A DNA stretch of 24,332 nt, from assembly GCA_023379555.1 (NCBI GenBank), contig JAMCQR010000003.1, positions 1 to 24,332 on the forward strand, read 5' to 3'. The translations under genes and the position numbers were made by a program. This document shows positions 1-7,213 of the stretch, piece by piece (the first letter of the stretch is position 1; each line of letters opens with the position of its first letter). The stretch comes from Thermoplasmatota archaeon (GTDB lineage: Archaea > Thermoplasmatota > Thermoplasmata > Thermoplasmatales > GCA-001856825). Below the pieces are notes generated by a model. That model made no database searches. It worked only from the letters and a program-made list of their open reading frames with translations, and had not been told where the DNA came from.

Positions 1-2
1 TT

Positions 3-629
3 GCAGACATTGCAATGGAAGACTCAATTCATGCCTCAAATACTTCTGTCATAAGAATAAGCGAAATAGCTTCCGACCTCAGGAGTAGGGACAGGATAAT
101 AGGTGTCCACTGGATGAACCCTCCATATGTGGCTCCACTGGTGGAGTTGACCCCTTCTGAGTGGACAAGCAAGGAAGTCGTGCAAGTGACAAGAGACTTC
201 TTGGAGAAGACTATCGGGAAGAAAGTGGTGCTGAGCCCCGATATTCCAGGATTCATAGTGAACAGATTTCACGCTGCTGTTACATCAGAGGCAATCAGGC
301 TTATTGACGAAGGAGTTTCGATAGAAGATGTCGATAAAGTGTGGAAATACCATTTGGGAGTACTTTATGGTATTTTCGGTCCTCTGAAGAACGCAGACTA
401 CATAGGACTGGATACAACCTATCTGGCGGGAATGTACCTTACACAGAGACTAGGTCGAGAGATGGGCTATGTTCCAGAATGGCTCATCAAAAAGATTGGA
501 AATAATGAGCTGGGAGTCAAGACAGGGAGGGGGTTCTACGATTATGGTAACGAAGCATCTTCAAGTCTGTATGCCAAGAGAGTCCAAGCAATAAGGGAGG
601 AATTAGAATGCCGAAAGGATCAGAAATAA
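3..629 (+). CDS. 3-hydroxyacyl-CoA dehydrogenase, lambda-crystallin/L-gulonate dehydrogenase type (5' end outside window)
   Basis: This is the C-terminal two thirds of an NAD-dependent 3-hydroxyacyl-CoA dehydrogenase family enzyme, which oxidises a secondary hydroxyl to a ketone in the cytosol. The frame is open to the window edge, so the nucleotide-binding GxGxxG region and true start lie upstream; the first ATG at 15 is internal. Visible family marks are SNTSVIRISEIA, then HWMNPPYVAPLVEL, which matches the HPVNPPYYIPLVEL type of lambda-crystallin/L-gulonate 3-dehydrogenase better than the HFFNPVPVMKLVEI of beta-oxidation enzymes. Next come PGFIVNR at the domain junction and a C-terminal helical domain ending GVKTGRGFYDYG. 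The stop overlaps the next gene by 22 bases, so the two are probably cotranscribed. A hydroxy acid or polyol acid is as likely a substrate as an acyl-CoA; the family is secure, the substrate is not. Confidence 0.85.
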   Translation, partial: ADIAMEDSIHASNTSVIRISEIASDLRSRDRIIGVHWMNPPYVAPLVELTPSEWTSKEVVQVTRDFLEKTIGKKVVLSPDIPGFIVNRFHAAVTSEAIRLIDEGVSIEDVDKVWKYHLGVLYGIFGPLKNADYIGLDTTYLAGMYLTQRLGREMGYVPEWLIKKIGNNELGVKTGRGFYDYGNEASSSLYAKRVQAIREELECRKDQK

Positions 630-2284
630 TTGCATCTTCGCTGGAGAAGGAGGGCGTAAAGCACGTCTTTACTCTTCCAGACGGTTGGATCATGCCAATA
701 TATGAGGAACTGGAAAAGAGAGGGATAAAGATAATTTCCATGAGGAGTGAGCAAGCAGCAGCGAGTGCTGCTGATGGTTATGCCAGGAGCACCAGGAAGC
801 TCGGTGTCGTTGCTGTGGCCGTAGGACCAGGGGTTGCAAATATAATGCCCTCGCTTGCGCAAGCATATCTTGCAGGGAGTCCGGTTCTCGCACTCGGAGG
901 AAGAACGCCCTTCTCGAACATAGACAAGATGGCTTTTGAAGAGGTTAATGTGCATACCTGGGTGGAGAAATACACGAAGTATTCTCGCTTGGTTCTTTCG
1001 ACTTGCAGGCTGAACGAGTACGTCCAGGATGCTGCAAGGGAGGCAATGACGGGACGAATGGGACCAACCCTCCTTGAAATTGCAAAAGACGTTTCGCTTG
1101 GCAATTGTGAGAGCGACATAGTTTATGAATCTCCGGAAAGGTACAGGCCTGCTGGAAGAATATTTGGTGATCCGTCTGCAATCGAGAGGGCCAGGGAATT
1201 GATAGAAAAATCGGAGAGACCTGTGATAGTAGTAGGCAGCGGCGCCTACTGGTCAGGTGCGTGCGAAGAAGTTGTGAAAATGGCAGAGGCGATTCGTTCC
1301 CCTGTTGCGACCGAGGGTCTAGCTGTAGGATGCATTCCGACACTTCACCCCCTCTTTGGTGGAAATGCGAACGTGGGTATCATTACGAGATATGCGGACC
1401 TGATAATTGCAATAGGGGCCAGGTTCGATGAATTTCTTGGTTTTGGAAGGGACGAATCGTTCTATAGTGAAGGCACAAAGGTGATACAGATAGACGTTGA
1501 TCCCTCTGTGATCGGGAAGAACAAACCGGTAGATGTGGGAATCTGGGGAGACGCCAAAGCTGTAAGTGGCCAGATTCTAGATTCACTATCAAAGAACAGG
1601 AAGGAATCGCCAAAAGAAAGCGAGTGGAGCTCCAATACATCCTTCATAATCAAGTCTTACTACAACAGGATGGAGGAAGAAGCTGCTTCGGACGAAACTG
1701 CAATCAGGCCGCAGCGGCTGATGAGAGACCTGAGAGAATTTGCAGGAGAAAACGGTCTTTTCATTCTGGATGGAGGGGATACGACCGCCTGGGCATTCCT
1801 TTATCTCAGATCCTACCGACCGGGTCAGATAATTTGGTCTCACGGACCATTTGGTATGATAGGGACGGGAATATCGATGGGTATAGCAGCAAAGCTTGGG
1901 AATCCCGAAAGGGATGTTTATGTAGTGACTGGAGACGGGAGCTTCCTGATGAGTGCGGTCGAGATTGAGACTGCAGTGAGGTATGGCATACCAATGGTCG
2001 TTGTAGTCATGAATGATATGACATGGGGTGACGTATACCACAACAGGATCCTTGCGACCGGAAAGAAGGAGAGTGGAAAGTATGCAATGTTGGAGGGAAG
2101 GAAATACGATGAGTTCGCAAAAAGCCTCGGAGGGTATGGGGAGACCGTTCTAGATCCGGGAGAGATTACAAGTGCACTGAAGAGAGCGAGGGATAGCGGA
2201 TTCCCATCCGTGGTAGATGTCAGAGTATCAAGGGAGTTCAACAGTCCGCTGAGTCAGATACAGGGATTCCTGAAGAGGGACTAA
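608..2284 (+). CDS. Thiamine-diphosphate-dependent enzyme, acetolactate synthase/benzoylformate decarboxylase superfamily
   Basis: 558 residues, the normal size for the ThDP decarboxylase/carboligase superfamily. The three domains are in order: PYR domain (about 1-170) with the catalytic glutamate E48 in SMRSEQAAASAADGYAR, a central Rossmann-like domain (about 185-330; PVIVVGSGAYWSG), and the PP domain (about 365-550) with GDGSF at 442-446 and MND at 468-470, the Mg-ThDP motif with D in place of the usual second N. The ATG at 608 follows GGGAGG (595-600) at good spacing. It overlaps the upstream dehydrogenase, so the two are translationally linked. No acetolactate synthase small-subunit gene is beside it, and the partner is a dehydrogenase rather than ilvC. 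A catabolic 2-keto acid decarboxylase or carboligase is therefore as plausible as branched-chain amino acid synthesis. Superfamily membership is sure, the reaction is not. Confidence 0.88.
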   Translation: MPKGSEIIASSLEKEGVKHVFTLPDGWIMPIYEELEKRGIKIISMRSEQAAASAADGYARSTRKLGVVAVAVGPGVANIMPSLAQAYLAGSPVLALGGRTPFSNIDKMAFEEVNVHTWVEKYTKYSRLVLSTCRLNEYVQDAAREAMTGRMGPTLLEIAKDVSLGNCESDIVYESPERYRPAGRIFGDPSAIERARELIEKSERPVIVVGSGAYWSGACEEVVKMAEAIRSPVATEGLAVGCIPTLHPLFGGNANVGIITRYADLIIAIGARFDEFLGFGRDESFYSEGTKVIQIDVDPSVIGKNKPVDVGIWGDAKAVSGQILDSLSKNRKESPKESEWSSNTSFIIKSYYNRMEEEAASDETAIRPQRLMRDLREFAGENGLFILDGGDTTAWAFLYLRSYRPGQIIWSHGPFGMIGTGISMGIAAKLGNPERDVYVVTGDGSFLMSAVEIETAVRYGIPMVVVVMNDMTWGDVYHNRILATGKKESGKYAMLEGRKYDEFAKSLGGYGETVLDPGEITSALKRARDSGFPSVVDVRVSREFNSPLSQIQGFLKRD

Positions 2285-2288
2285 AAGG

Positions 2289-2431
2289 AATTTAAAGCAA
2301 CCGGTTTCTCGGATGCATGAAGGTCGTAATCTTGAGAGGCTTGGTTGCTGGAAAATAACGCATTAGACGGACATTTTAGCCAACTTAATTGGAGGCAATT
2401 ATAAAATATACCTTTCATCATAACAATTGCC
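2289..2431 (+). promoter_or_regulatory. TATA box for the PLP enzyme gene; likely leaderless transcript
   Basis: TTATAAAATATA (2399-2410) lies 22-33 bases before the ATG at 2432, the spacing expected if transcription starts at or next to the start codon. No Shine-Dalgarno sequence precedes the ATG, which fits leaderless translation. A second, weaker TATA-like stretch, AATTTAAAG (2289-2297), sits 20-28 bases before a 13-codon open frame at 2317-2358. Confidence 0.6.
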
Positions 2432-3802
2432 ATGACCGGTATACCGGATCTTTTGAATTCTCTTTCTCAGATCGGAAAAATGGATGTTGATCCATACTCT
2501 GGAAACCTCTTCACCTACGTCTATGAGACTGGGGATAAAAAACTCAGGAATATTCAGCACAAAGCACTGAACATGTTCTATGACAGGAACGCACTCGACT
2601 TCACAACATTCAAGAGCGCTGCTTACTTTGAGAAAGAAATTATACGATTTGCAAAATCAATCTCTCACGCAGATGAGAACGTCCTCGGTACTCTGACTTA
2701 CGGGGGAACAGAAAGCATTCTACTTGCAGTTAAGGCAGCGAGAGACCTCTTTAGAAAGAAGAGGGGAAAAGACGAGGTACCGGAGATAGTACTTCCCTCT
2801 TCCGGCCACCCTTCGTGGGAGAAAGGAGCAGAGTATTTTGACCTCAGACTGAAAATTATTCCAATAGACCGGAAGAACAAGAAGGCCAATCTCGAATCTC
2901 TAAAATCAGCAATAAATGAGAGGACTGCCCTGGTAGTCGCGTCAGCCCCAAACTTTCCTTATGGGTCCATTGACCCTGTAAAAGAGATGGGGGAGATAAC
3001 GAGGGACAAAGGGGTCCCGCTTCACGTCGATGCCTGCGTTGGAGGCTTCATACTGCCCTTCTTTGAGAGACTTGGGGAGGATGTGCCGGTATACGATTTC
3101 CAGGAGGAAGGAGTCAGTTCATTATCAATGGACACACACAAGTATGGATATTCCCTCAAGGGGTCTTCGGTCCTCCTATTCAGAAATCCGGAGATGAAGA
3201 AGTATTCAAACTACATCAACATCTCATGGCCAAGCTACATCTTCGTCAACACCTCAATACTGTCGTCGAGATCAGTTGGTCCCATGGCAAGTGCCTGGAC
3301 TGCGATCAATTATCTAGGAATGGAAGGTTATCAATCCCTCGCCAAGAAGGTGCTTTCCGCAAGGAACTATCTATCCAAAGAGATGGAAAAACTTGGCTTT
3401 AGGTCTACTGCGCCCATCGAATCCAGTATCCTCTCTATGTACAACGATACTATCGACCTGTTTGGATTCGTATACGGAATGCAGAAAAGGTCCTGGCATC
3501 TTGAGATACAGAAAGCGATCCAGGACCTCGTTCCGTACAACATTCACATGACCCTTAGTCCTGTGCACAACAGGCTGTCCAAGCCATTCATTAAGGCAGC
3601 GAGGGACACAATAACCTCTCCCCCAGATCCAAGATTCATGGAGCTTATGGGTGGCTTATCGCAAGGAAACCTTTCCGATCTCATGACGATGGTGAAGGAG
3701 GGAAACATCAACCCTGCACTGCTCGTGAAACTACTGGAACAGATACCGGAGGATTCGGCCAGGGAGATGGCAAACGAGATTGTTAACGAGGTGTTCAGAT
3801 GA
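2432..3802 (+). CDS. Sphingosine-1-phosphate lyase-like PLP-dependent lyase/decarboxylase
   Basis: 456 residues, a fold-type I PLP enzyme of the group II decarboxylase/SPL family. Motifs in order: LGTLTYGGTESILLA (GGTES at 91-95, PLP phosphate site), HVDACVGGF (H198, D200 contacting the pyridine ring), and SMDTHKYGYSLKGSS with Lys237 as the Schiff-base lysine. Then comes SSRSVGPMASAWTAINYLG, which resembles the SRPGG...AACWAALMHFG segment of SPL. The DTHKYGY...KGSS block favours SPL over archaeal MfnA, whose motif is of the DPHKMG type. There is no N-terminal membrane segment, as in the soluble bacterial SPL homologues. It starts at a leaderless-type promoter and overlaps the MFS gene by ATGA. 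Archaea are not known to make sphingolipids, so the substrate is probably another phosphorylated amino alcohol or an amino acid; that is inference. Confidence 0.82.
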   Translation: MTGIPDLLNSLSQIGKMDVDPYSGNLFTYVYETGDKKLRNIQHKALNMFYDRNALDFTTFKSAAYFEKEIIRFAKSISHADENVLGTLTYGGTESILLAVKAARDLFRKKRGKDEVPEIVLPSSGHPSWEKGAEYFDLRLKIIPIDRKNKKANLESLKSAINERTALVVASAPNFPYGSIDPVKEMGEITRDKGVPLHVDACVGGFILPFFERLGEDVPVYDFQEEGVSSLSMDTHKYGYSLKGSSVLLFRNPEMKKYSNYINISWPSYIFVNTSILSSRSVGPMASAWTAINYLGMEGYQSLAKKVLSARNYLSKEMEKLGFRSTAPIESSILSMYNDTIDLFGFVYGMQKRSWHLEIQKAIQDLVPYNIHMTLSPVHNRLSKPFIKAARDTITSPPDPRFMELMGGLSQGNLSDLMTMVKEGNINPALLVKLLEQIPEDSAREMANEIVNEVFR

Positions 3803-4959
3803 AATCGAAATTTCTTACGCTGATGGGCCTGATCCTTATCGTATTCGTGTCTCAAGCCATATGGGTCACGTACTCTCCCATTCTGACCAACATAGCACAG
3901 ATCACCGGGGTATCTGCAGGCTCGGTCGGTCTTCTTGCGATCATATATCCAATATTCTTCCTCGCCCTGACGATACCAGTCGGGATTCTTCTTGACAAGA
4001 ACTTCAAACTCTGGCTCACCATCGGTTCTCTTCTGACGTTTGCGAGCGGTGCGTTCAGGATTTTCTCTCCGCACACCTACATCTGGCTATTCGCTTTCCA
4101 GATCCTTGGTGCGATTGGTCAGCCATTCTCTCTGAACTCTTTCGCGCTGTTTGCAAGCACGTACTATGAGAAGAGAAAACCAATGGCCATTTCTGGACTG
4201 AGCTTCTCTGTGTATCTCGGTACAATCTTCTCGCTTGCCGCAGGCGAATACCTCTACGGGCTTGGTGGACTGCACATGGTTTTCCTTCCCACTGCCATCA
4301 TTGCATTGATAGGCATTGTGCTGTTCCTCGTGGGAATTCTCGGCCTAGAGGCAAGAAAACCAGAGGAAAACGTGTCTGTCTTCAGGGAGATGAAGTACGC
4401 GGTAAGGCAAAGGAATCTCTGGGTACTGGGGGTCATCCTAGGGCTTGGGGTTGCAGCGTACGACAACCTGTCCACCTGGCTGCAGCCAGTCATACAGACG
4501 ATTGGAATGGGTCAAGTGGCGGGCACGGTCGTCGCGCTGACACTAATATTGGGCCTAGTAGGTATACTGATAATACCGAATGCTATCACCAAGAGAGACC
4601 TTCGAACAATCTACCTGAGATTTGTTGCCATAGTCGTGCTTCTCATATTTGTAGCACTGGCATTTGCGGCCTCAAAGATCACGCTTTACGGTCTTCTGCC
4701 AATAAGTGGATTCATCATGCTACCTGCCTACCCAATAATAATGGAATGGATAAGCAAGTTCTACGTAAAGAGTCGTCAGGGAATTGCGACAGGGTTCATG
4801 GCGTTTGTCAGCAGGATATTCTCCGTGGTGTTCACGCTTTCTGCCCTAGTCGTTATTGCGTCAGTCACCTACTACTTCCTCTTCCTCTCAGCCCTGATAT
4901 TTGGCGCTGTTCTCTTCACGTGGTTCCTTCCTAGAGACAAGGAGGTGGTACCAGCATAG
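3799..4959 (+). CDS. Major facilitator superfamily transporter
   Basis: 386 residues, almost wholly hydrophobic helices, consistent with about 12 membrane spans in two halves joined by a polar loop near residues 180-205 (EARKPEENVSVFREMKYAVR). The first half carries an MFS loop 2-3-like segment, PVGILLDKNFKLWLTIG, close to the G-x-L-x-D-x-x-x-x-(K/R) signature. It overlaps the PLP enzyme by four bases (ATGA, 3799-3802), so the two are translationally coupled and probably serve one pathway, for example uptake of the substrate or export of the product. No substrate can be named from sequence. The C-terminus is short and polar (PRDKEVVPA). The gene appears intact. Confidence 0.85.
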   Translation: MKSKFLTLMGLILIVFVSQAIWVTYSPILTNIAQITGVSAGSVGLLAIIYPIFFLALTIPVGILLDKNFKLWLTIGSLLTFASGAFRIFSPHTYIWLFAFQILGAIGQPFSLNSFALFASTYYEKRKPMAISGLSFSVYLGTIFSLAAGEYLYGLGGLHMVFLPTAIIALIGIVLFLVGILGLEARKPEENVSVFREMKYAVRQRNLWVLGVILGLGVAAYDNLSTWLQPVIQTIGMGQVAGTVVALTLILGLVGILIIPNAITKRDLRTIYLRFVAIVVLLIFVALAFAASKITLYGLLPISGFIMLPAYPIIMEWISKFYVKSRQGIATGFMAFVSRIFSVVFTLSALVVIASVTYYFLFLSALIFGAVLFTWFLPRDKEVVPA

Positions 4960-5194
4960 CTGCGAAAAACTGCTTCCGGTACGACACTATGAAAAACGGT
5001 ATCCCGTTCTGGCACTGATAGACAGCGCGTGCATAAGACTTGCGGGGATAGGGTGCCGGTCGTGAGACCAAATTCAGACAAAATCTTTAACAGGAAAGGC
5101 ACGAGTGTTTTCAAACCAAGCTCCGTTGTGAAATGGGTTTACTAGATTCTCTGGGAAAGTTGAAGCGTCAGCGAGAGACCATCAAGTCTTTTTT

Positions 5195-5219
5195 GTTGCA
5201 ATTATCATTTGTTTGCAAC
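5195..5219. repeat. Inverted repeat, 7-bp arms
   Basis: GTTGCAA (5195-5201) and TTGCAAC (5213-5219) form perfect arms around an 11-base loop, preceded by a T-rich run (TCTTTTTTG). It sits in the gene-poor stretch. It could be an operator or a hairpin; nothing nearby decides which. Confidence 0.4.
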
Positions 5220-5329
5220 CTGTAGTAACTAATTTTATCTGGGGACTTCACAACTCATTGATATATAGATAGGGAACAAACAGGTGCAAACAAAGAATGG
5301 TCGAATTCAAGTGATGCTCTTCTTGCAAT

Positions 5330-5742
5330 GGATGGTGCCAGGGTAAGGAAGACCTCAATGCAAGGACAATGCCAATAAGACTCACTACTTTCTCAGAGGT
5401 AAATTGGTAAACAGCTTGGCCCTCCTCCTATTTGAGATCAATCTTCCATTTTCTCCTACCTGTGGAATGGCGCCAGCTCCTGGGCCCCTTGTCGTCCGTC
5501 TGCCTACCAGAATATTCTTGTTTGCTGCTACGGTTAGTAGGTGTTTTGCATTCGTGTTGGTGGCTATCGTCTCTGCTCCAAATATTCCCTCCCACATGCA
5601 CCTGCTGACGGTGTTAGAACCGTCACCTTCACAACCAACTATCTTTATGGAAACCTTCAGGCCCTTCTACTATTTCGACAAGCTCCATCCTCCTCAGATA
5701 CTGTACATCTAGATTGATTGAAACTTACGCGCTCCCTTTCAT
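5330..5742 (-). pseudogene. ftsZ: Decayed ftsZ (tubulin-like cell division GTPase), N-terminal half
   Basis: Read on the minus strand, the frame from about 5672 to 5385 gives KVSIKIVGCEGDGSNTVSR, then GAETIATNTNAKHL, then NKNILVGRRTTRGPGAGAIP and QVGE. These match archaeal FtsZ: KITVVGCGGAGNNTITR, GAxTVAINTDAQ, KKILIGKKLTRGLGAGG and xPxIGE. Upstream, in another frame (start ATG at 5742, TAA at 5725-5727), VQYLRRMELVE resembles the N-terminal lead of archaeal FtsZ, so there is a frameshift near 5658-5672. Key GTP-site residues have changed (GCGGAG to GCEGDG, NTD to NTN). After QVGE the frame runs into noise. A third frame (about 5397-5335) gives SEKVVSLIGIVLAL, reminiscent of the ISKKIGALTVAVVTLPF strand, so the GGGTGTG loop is missing by deletion. 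This copy cannot encode a working protein. Confidence 0.72.
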
Positions 5743-6369
5743 TACTCTCTTCACCTTCACTATCTGTGACTGATGTTGTATGTATTTCAAATTCACTGAT
5801 GATATATGCAGTCTATGAAAATAGGTTCCCTGAGATTTTAGACTCTTTTGGCCGATGTATAAAATTGAGCGCAGTGTAAGACGATAGAAGTAGCTTTAAA
5901 AATTATCTCAGACAGTTAACTCATCCTTTCAACAAATGCTACAACGATTATCTTGAAAAAGCAACTGTAGCCATCATTGAATCTTGAGGATAGAAACCAG
6001 TACTGGGAATCAAGATACATTGGAATATAAACCAGAGACAGATCCTTCACGTTTTGGGTTAATGAAGCTCATGGAGTTCTTACAACCATGTTTGTCAGGA
6101 TTTTTTTTGTTCCGCGAAATCAACTGAAGACTTGCGTACACTCGAAAAGTATAAGGCCACCTACTATACCAAAATCGTTACCTCTGAAGTCGAAATAATT
6201 TACATTATTTTGCCTTTGGAGAAGTACCACAGCTACTTTCCCCGCAACTGTCTGGGAAACCAAGAATTGCAGGAACTACCAACTTGGATGGGAATTTACT
6301 AAGTATTTATTATAATTAAGCTCATTTAATTCGACATTCGAATTCGTGCAGCGAGTCACTGGGGAGAAA

Positions 6370-7212
6370 TTAGCCGCTCGTGCTCACGATCACATTGAGC
6401 TCATGGATGCTTAGGACAATCGGGTATGCCACTGATGCAAATTGAATCTGCTCGTACCCATTCCCTTCACTAATCTGTTTCACACTTATGCCTTTAATCG
6501 TCGACAACTTTTCTAGGATTGAGTTATAAAATTGATATCCAAATATAGAGAAATAAGTAAGCGTAAAATTTCCACTGAGCAGGTAAGAGTTTTCAGATGC
6601 ATCAGTTAATGAAAGACTGATCGGTGATTGAGAACTTATGGTTAGAGGACCGCCCATCAGATTTACGAGATTAAGCTGAAGATTTGTGGATCCGTTTGAT
6701 GGAGGTTCAACCTGCAAGATATTTGACTCAAGCGACGTATTGACGAATGGATTGCTTCCGTACTGTTCATAGAAGAGAGATGACATTTCATAAGAAAAGG
6801 CCTCGTTAACGAAATATCTATTATTCGTATACACCGACAGAGTTCCTCCAGATCTAACCTGCATTGTAGAATTGTTTACAAGCACATACCCGGCAGACCC
6901 CTCAGATGATTGTGTGAGTGAAAGTTCACCGACTGTAGGAGATGCAAACAGGGGAACATATCCGGACTGGAGTTCGAATGTGACAGAAGTCGTTTCTCCC
7001 TGCTGGTAATTCAGGGATAACAAACTCACTGCGCTTATGAACTGCATCATGTCATTGTTCAGGCCAGAAGTGTATTGTTCCTCGTAGGAGGTCATTTCTG
7101 CCGGAACATAGCTGGTTATGAACAAGCTAAGCAGGAATATAAAAATGAGAATCGCAAATATGGCCCCAACAGCAGTTGCTACCCCATCTTCTTCATAATT
7201 AACACTCTTCAT
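6370..7212 (-). CDS. Type IV pilin-like/secreted membrane-anchored protein, last gene of pilus operon
   Basis: Reading from the ATG at 7212 gives 280 residues. A longer frame from 7269 would overlap the ATPase by 56 bases; 7212 is preferred because it follows the ATPase stop (TAA-A-ATG) with GGAG upstream. It also places the signal naturally: short charged MKSVNYEEDG, then VATAVGAIFAILIFIFLLSL. The latter resembles the archaeal pilin N-terminus of the AVSPVIGxILLVAI kind, processed by a class III signal peptidase. The rest is a beta-rich, Ser/Thr/Asn-rich extracellular domain with several NxS/T sites. LQSGYVPLFASPTVGELSLT recalls pilin-like proteins found beside T2SS-E-type ATPases in Thermoplasmata. 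It is probably the structural subunit or a tip/minor component of the filament. Family resemblance is by eye only. Confidence 0.65.
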   Translation of the reverse strand: MKSVNYEEDGVATAVGAIFAILIFIFLLSLFITSYVPAEMTSYEEQYTSGLNNDMMQFISAVSLLSLNYQQGETTSVTFELQSGYVPLFASPTVGELSLTQSSEGSAGYVLVNNSTMQVRSGGTLSVYTNNRYFVNEAFSYEMSSLFYEQYGSNPFVNTSLESNILQVEPPSNGSTNLQLNLVNLMGGPLTISSQSPISLSLTDASENSYLLSGNFTLTYFSIFGYQFYNSILEKLSTIKGISVKQISEGNGYEQIQFASVAYPIVLSIHELNVIVSTSG

Positions 7213-7213
7213 T

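Larger units (their letters stand above)
4960..6369. other. 1.4-kb region without an intact gene; gene decay
   Basis: No frame here has both a start and family features over a reasonable length. It contains the ftsZ relic described separately (about 5330-5742, minus). Other pieces that look once-coding but are not recognised: plus-strand 5133-5225 (30 codons from ATG, beginning MGLLDSLGKLKRQ), 5763-5879 (no start, contains YAVYENRFPEILDSFG), and 6066-6302 (78 open codons without a usable start, contains DLRTLEKYKATYYTKIV). Inverted repeats occur at 5195-5219 (GTTGCAA, 11-base loop, TTGCAAC) and at about 6316-6333 (AATTAA, 6-base loop, TTAATT). The latter lies just beyond the end of the minus-strand pilus operon and could act in 3' end formation, although this is weak. 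Confidence 0.6.

Noticed and set aside
608..2284. Calling this gene ilvB
   Set aside because: Superfamily motifs do not separate acetolactate synthase from related decarboxylases, and there is no ilvN or ilvC beside it.
3544..4074. 176-codon minus frame across the PLP enzyme/MFS junction
   Set aside because: It lies antisense to two well-supported genes, and its composition is that of an antisense shadow.
5404..5712. 102-codon plus-strand frame from ATG in the gene-poor gap
   Set aside because: It is the antisense of the ftsZ relic; its protein has no family features and low complexity, whereas the minus strand reads as FtsZ.
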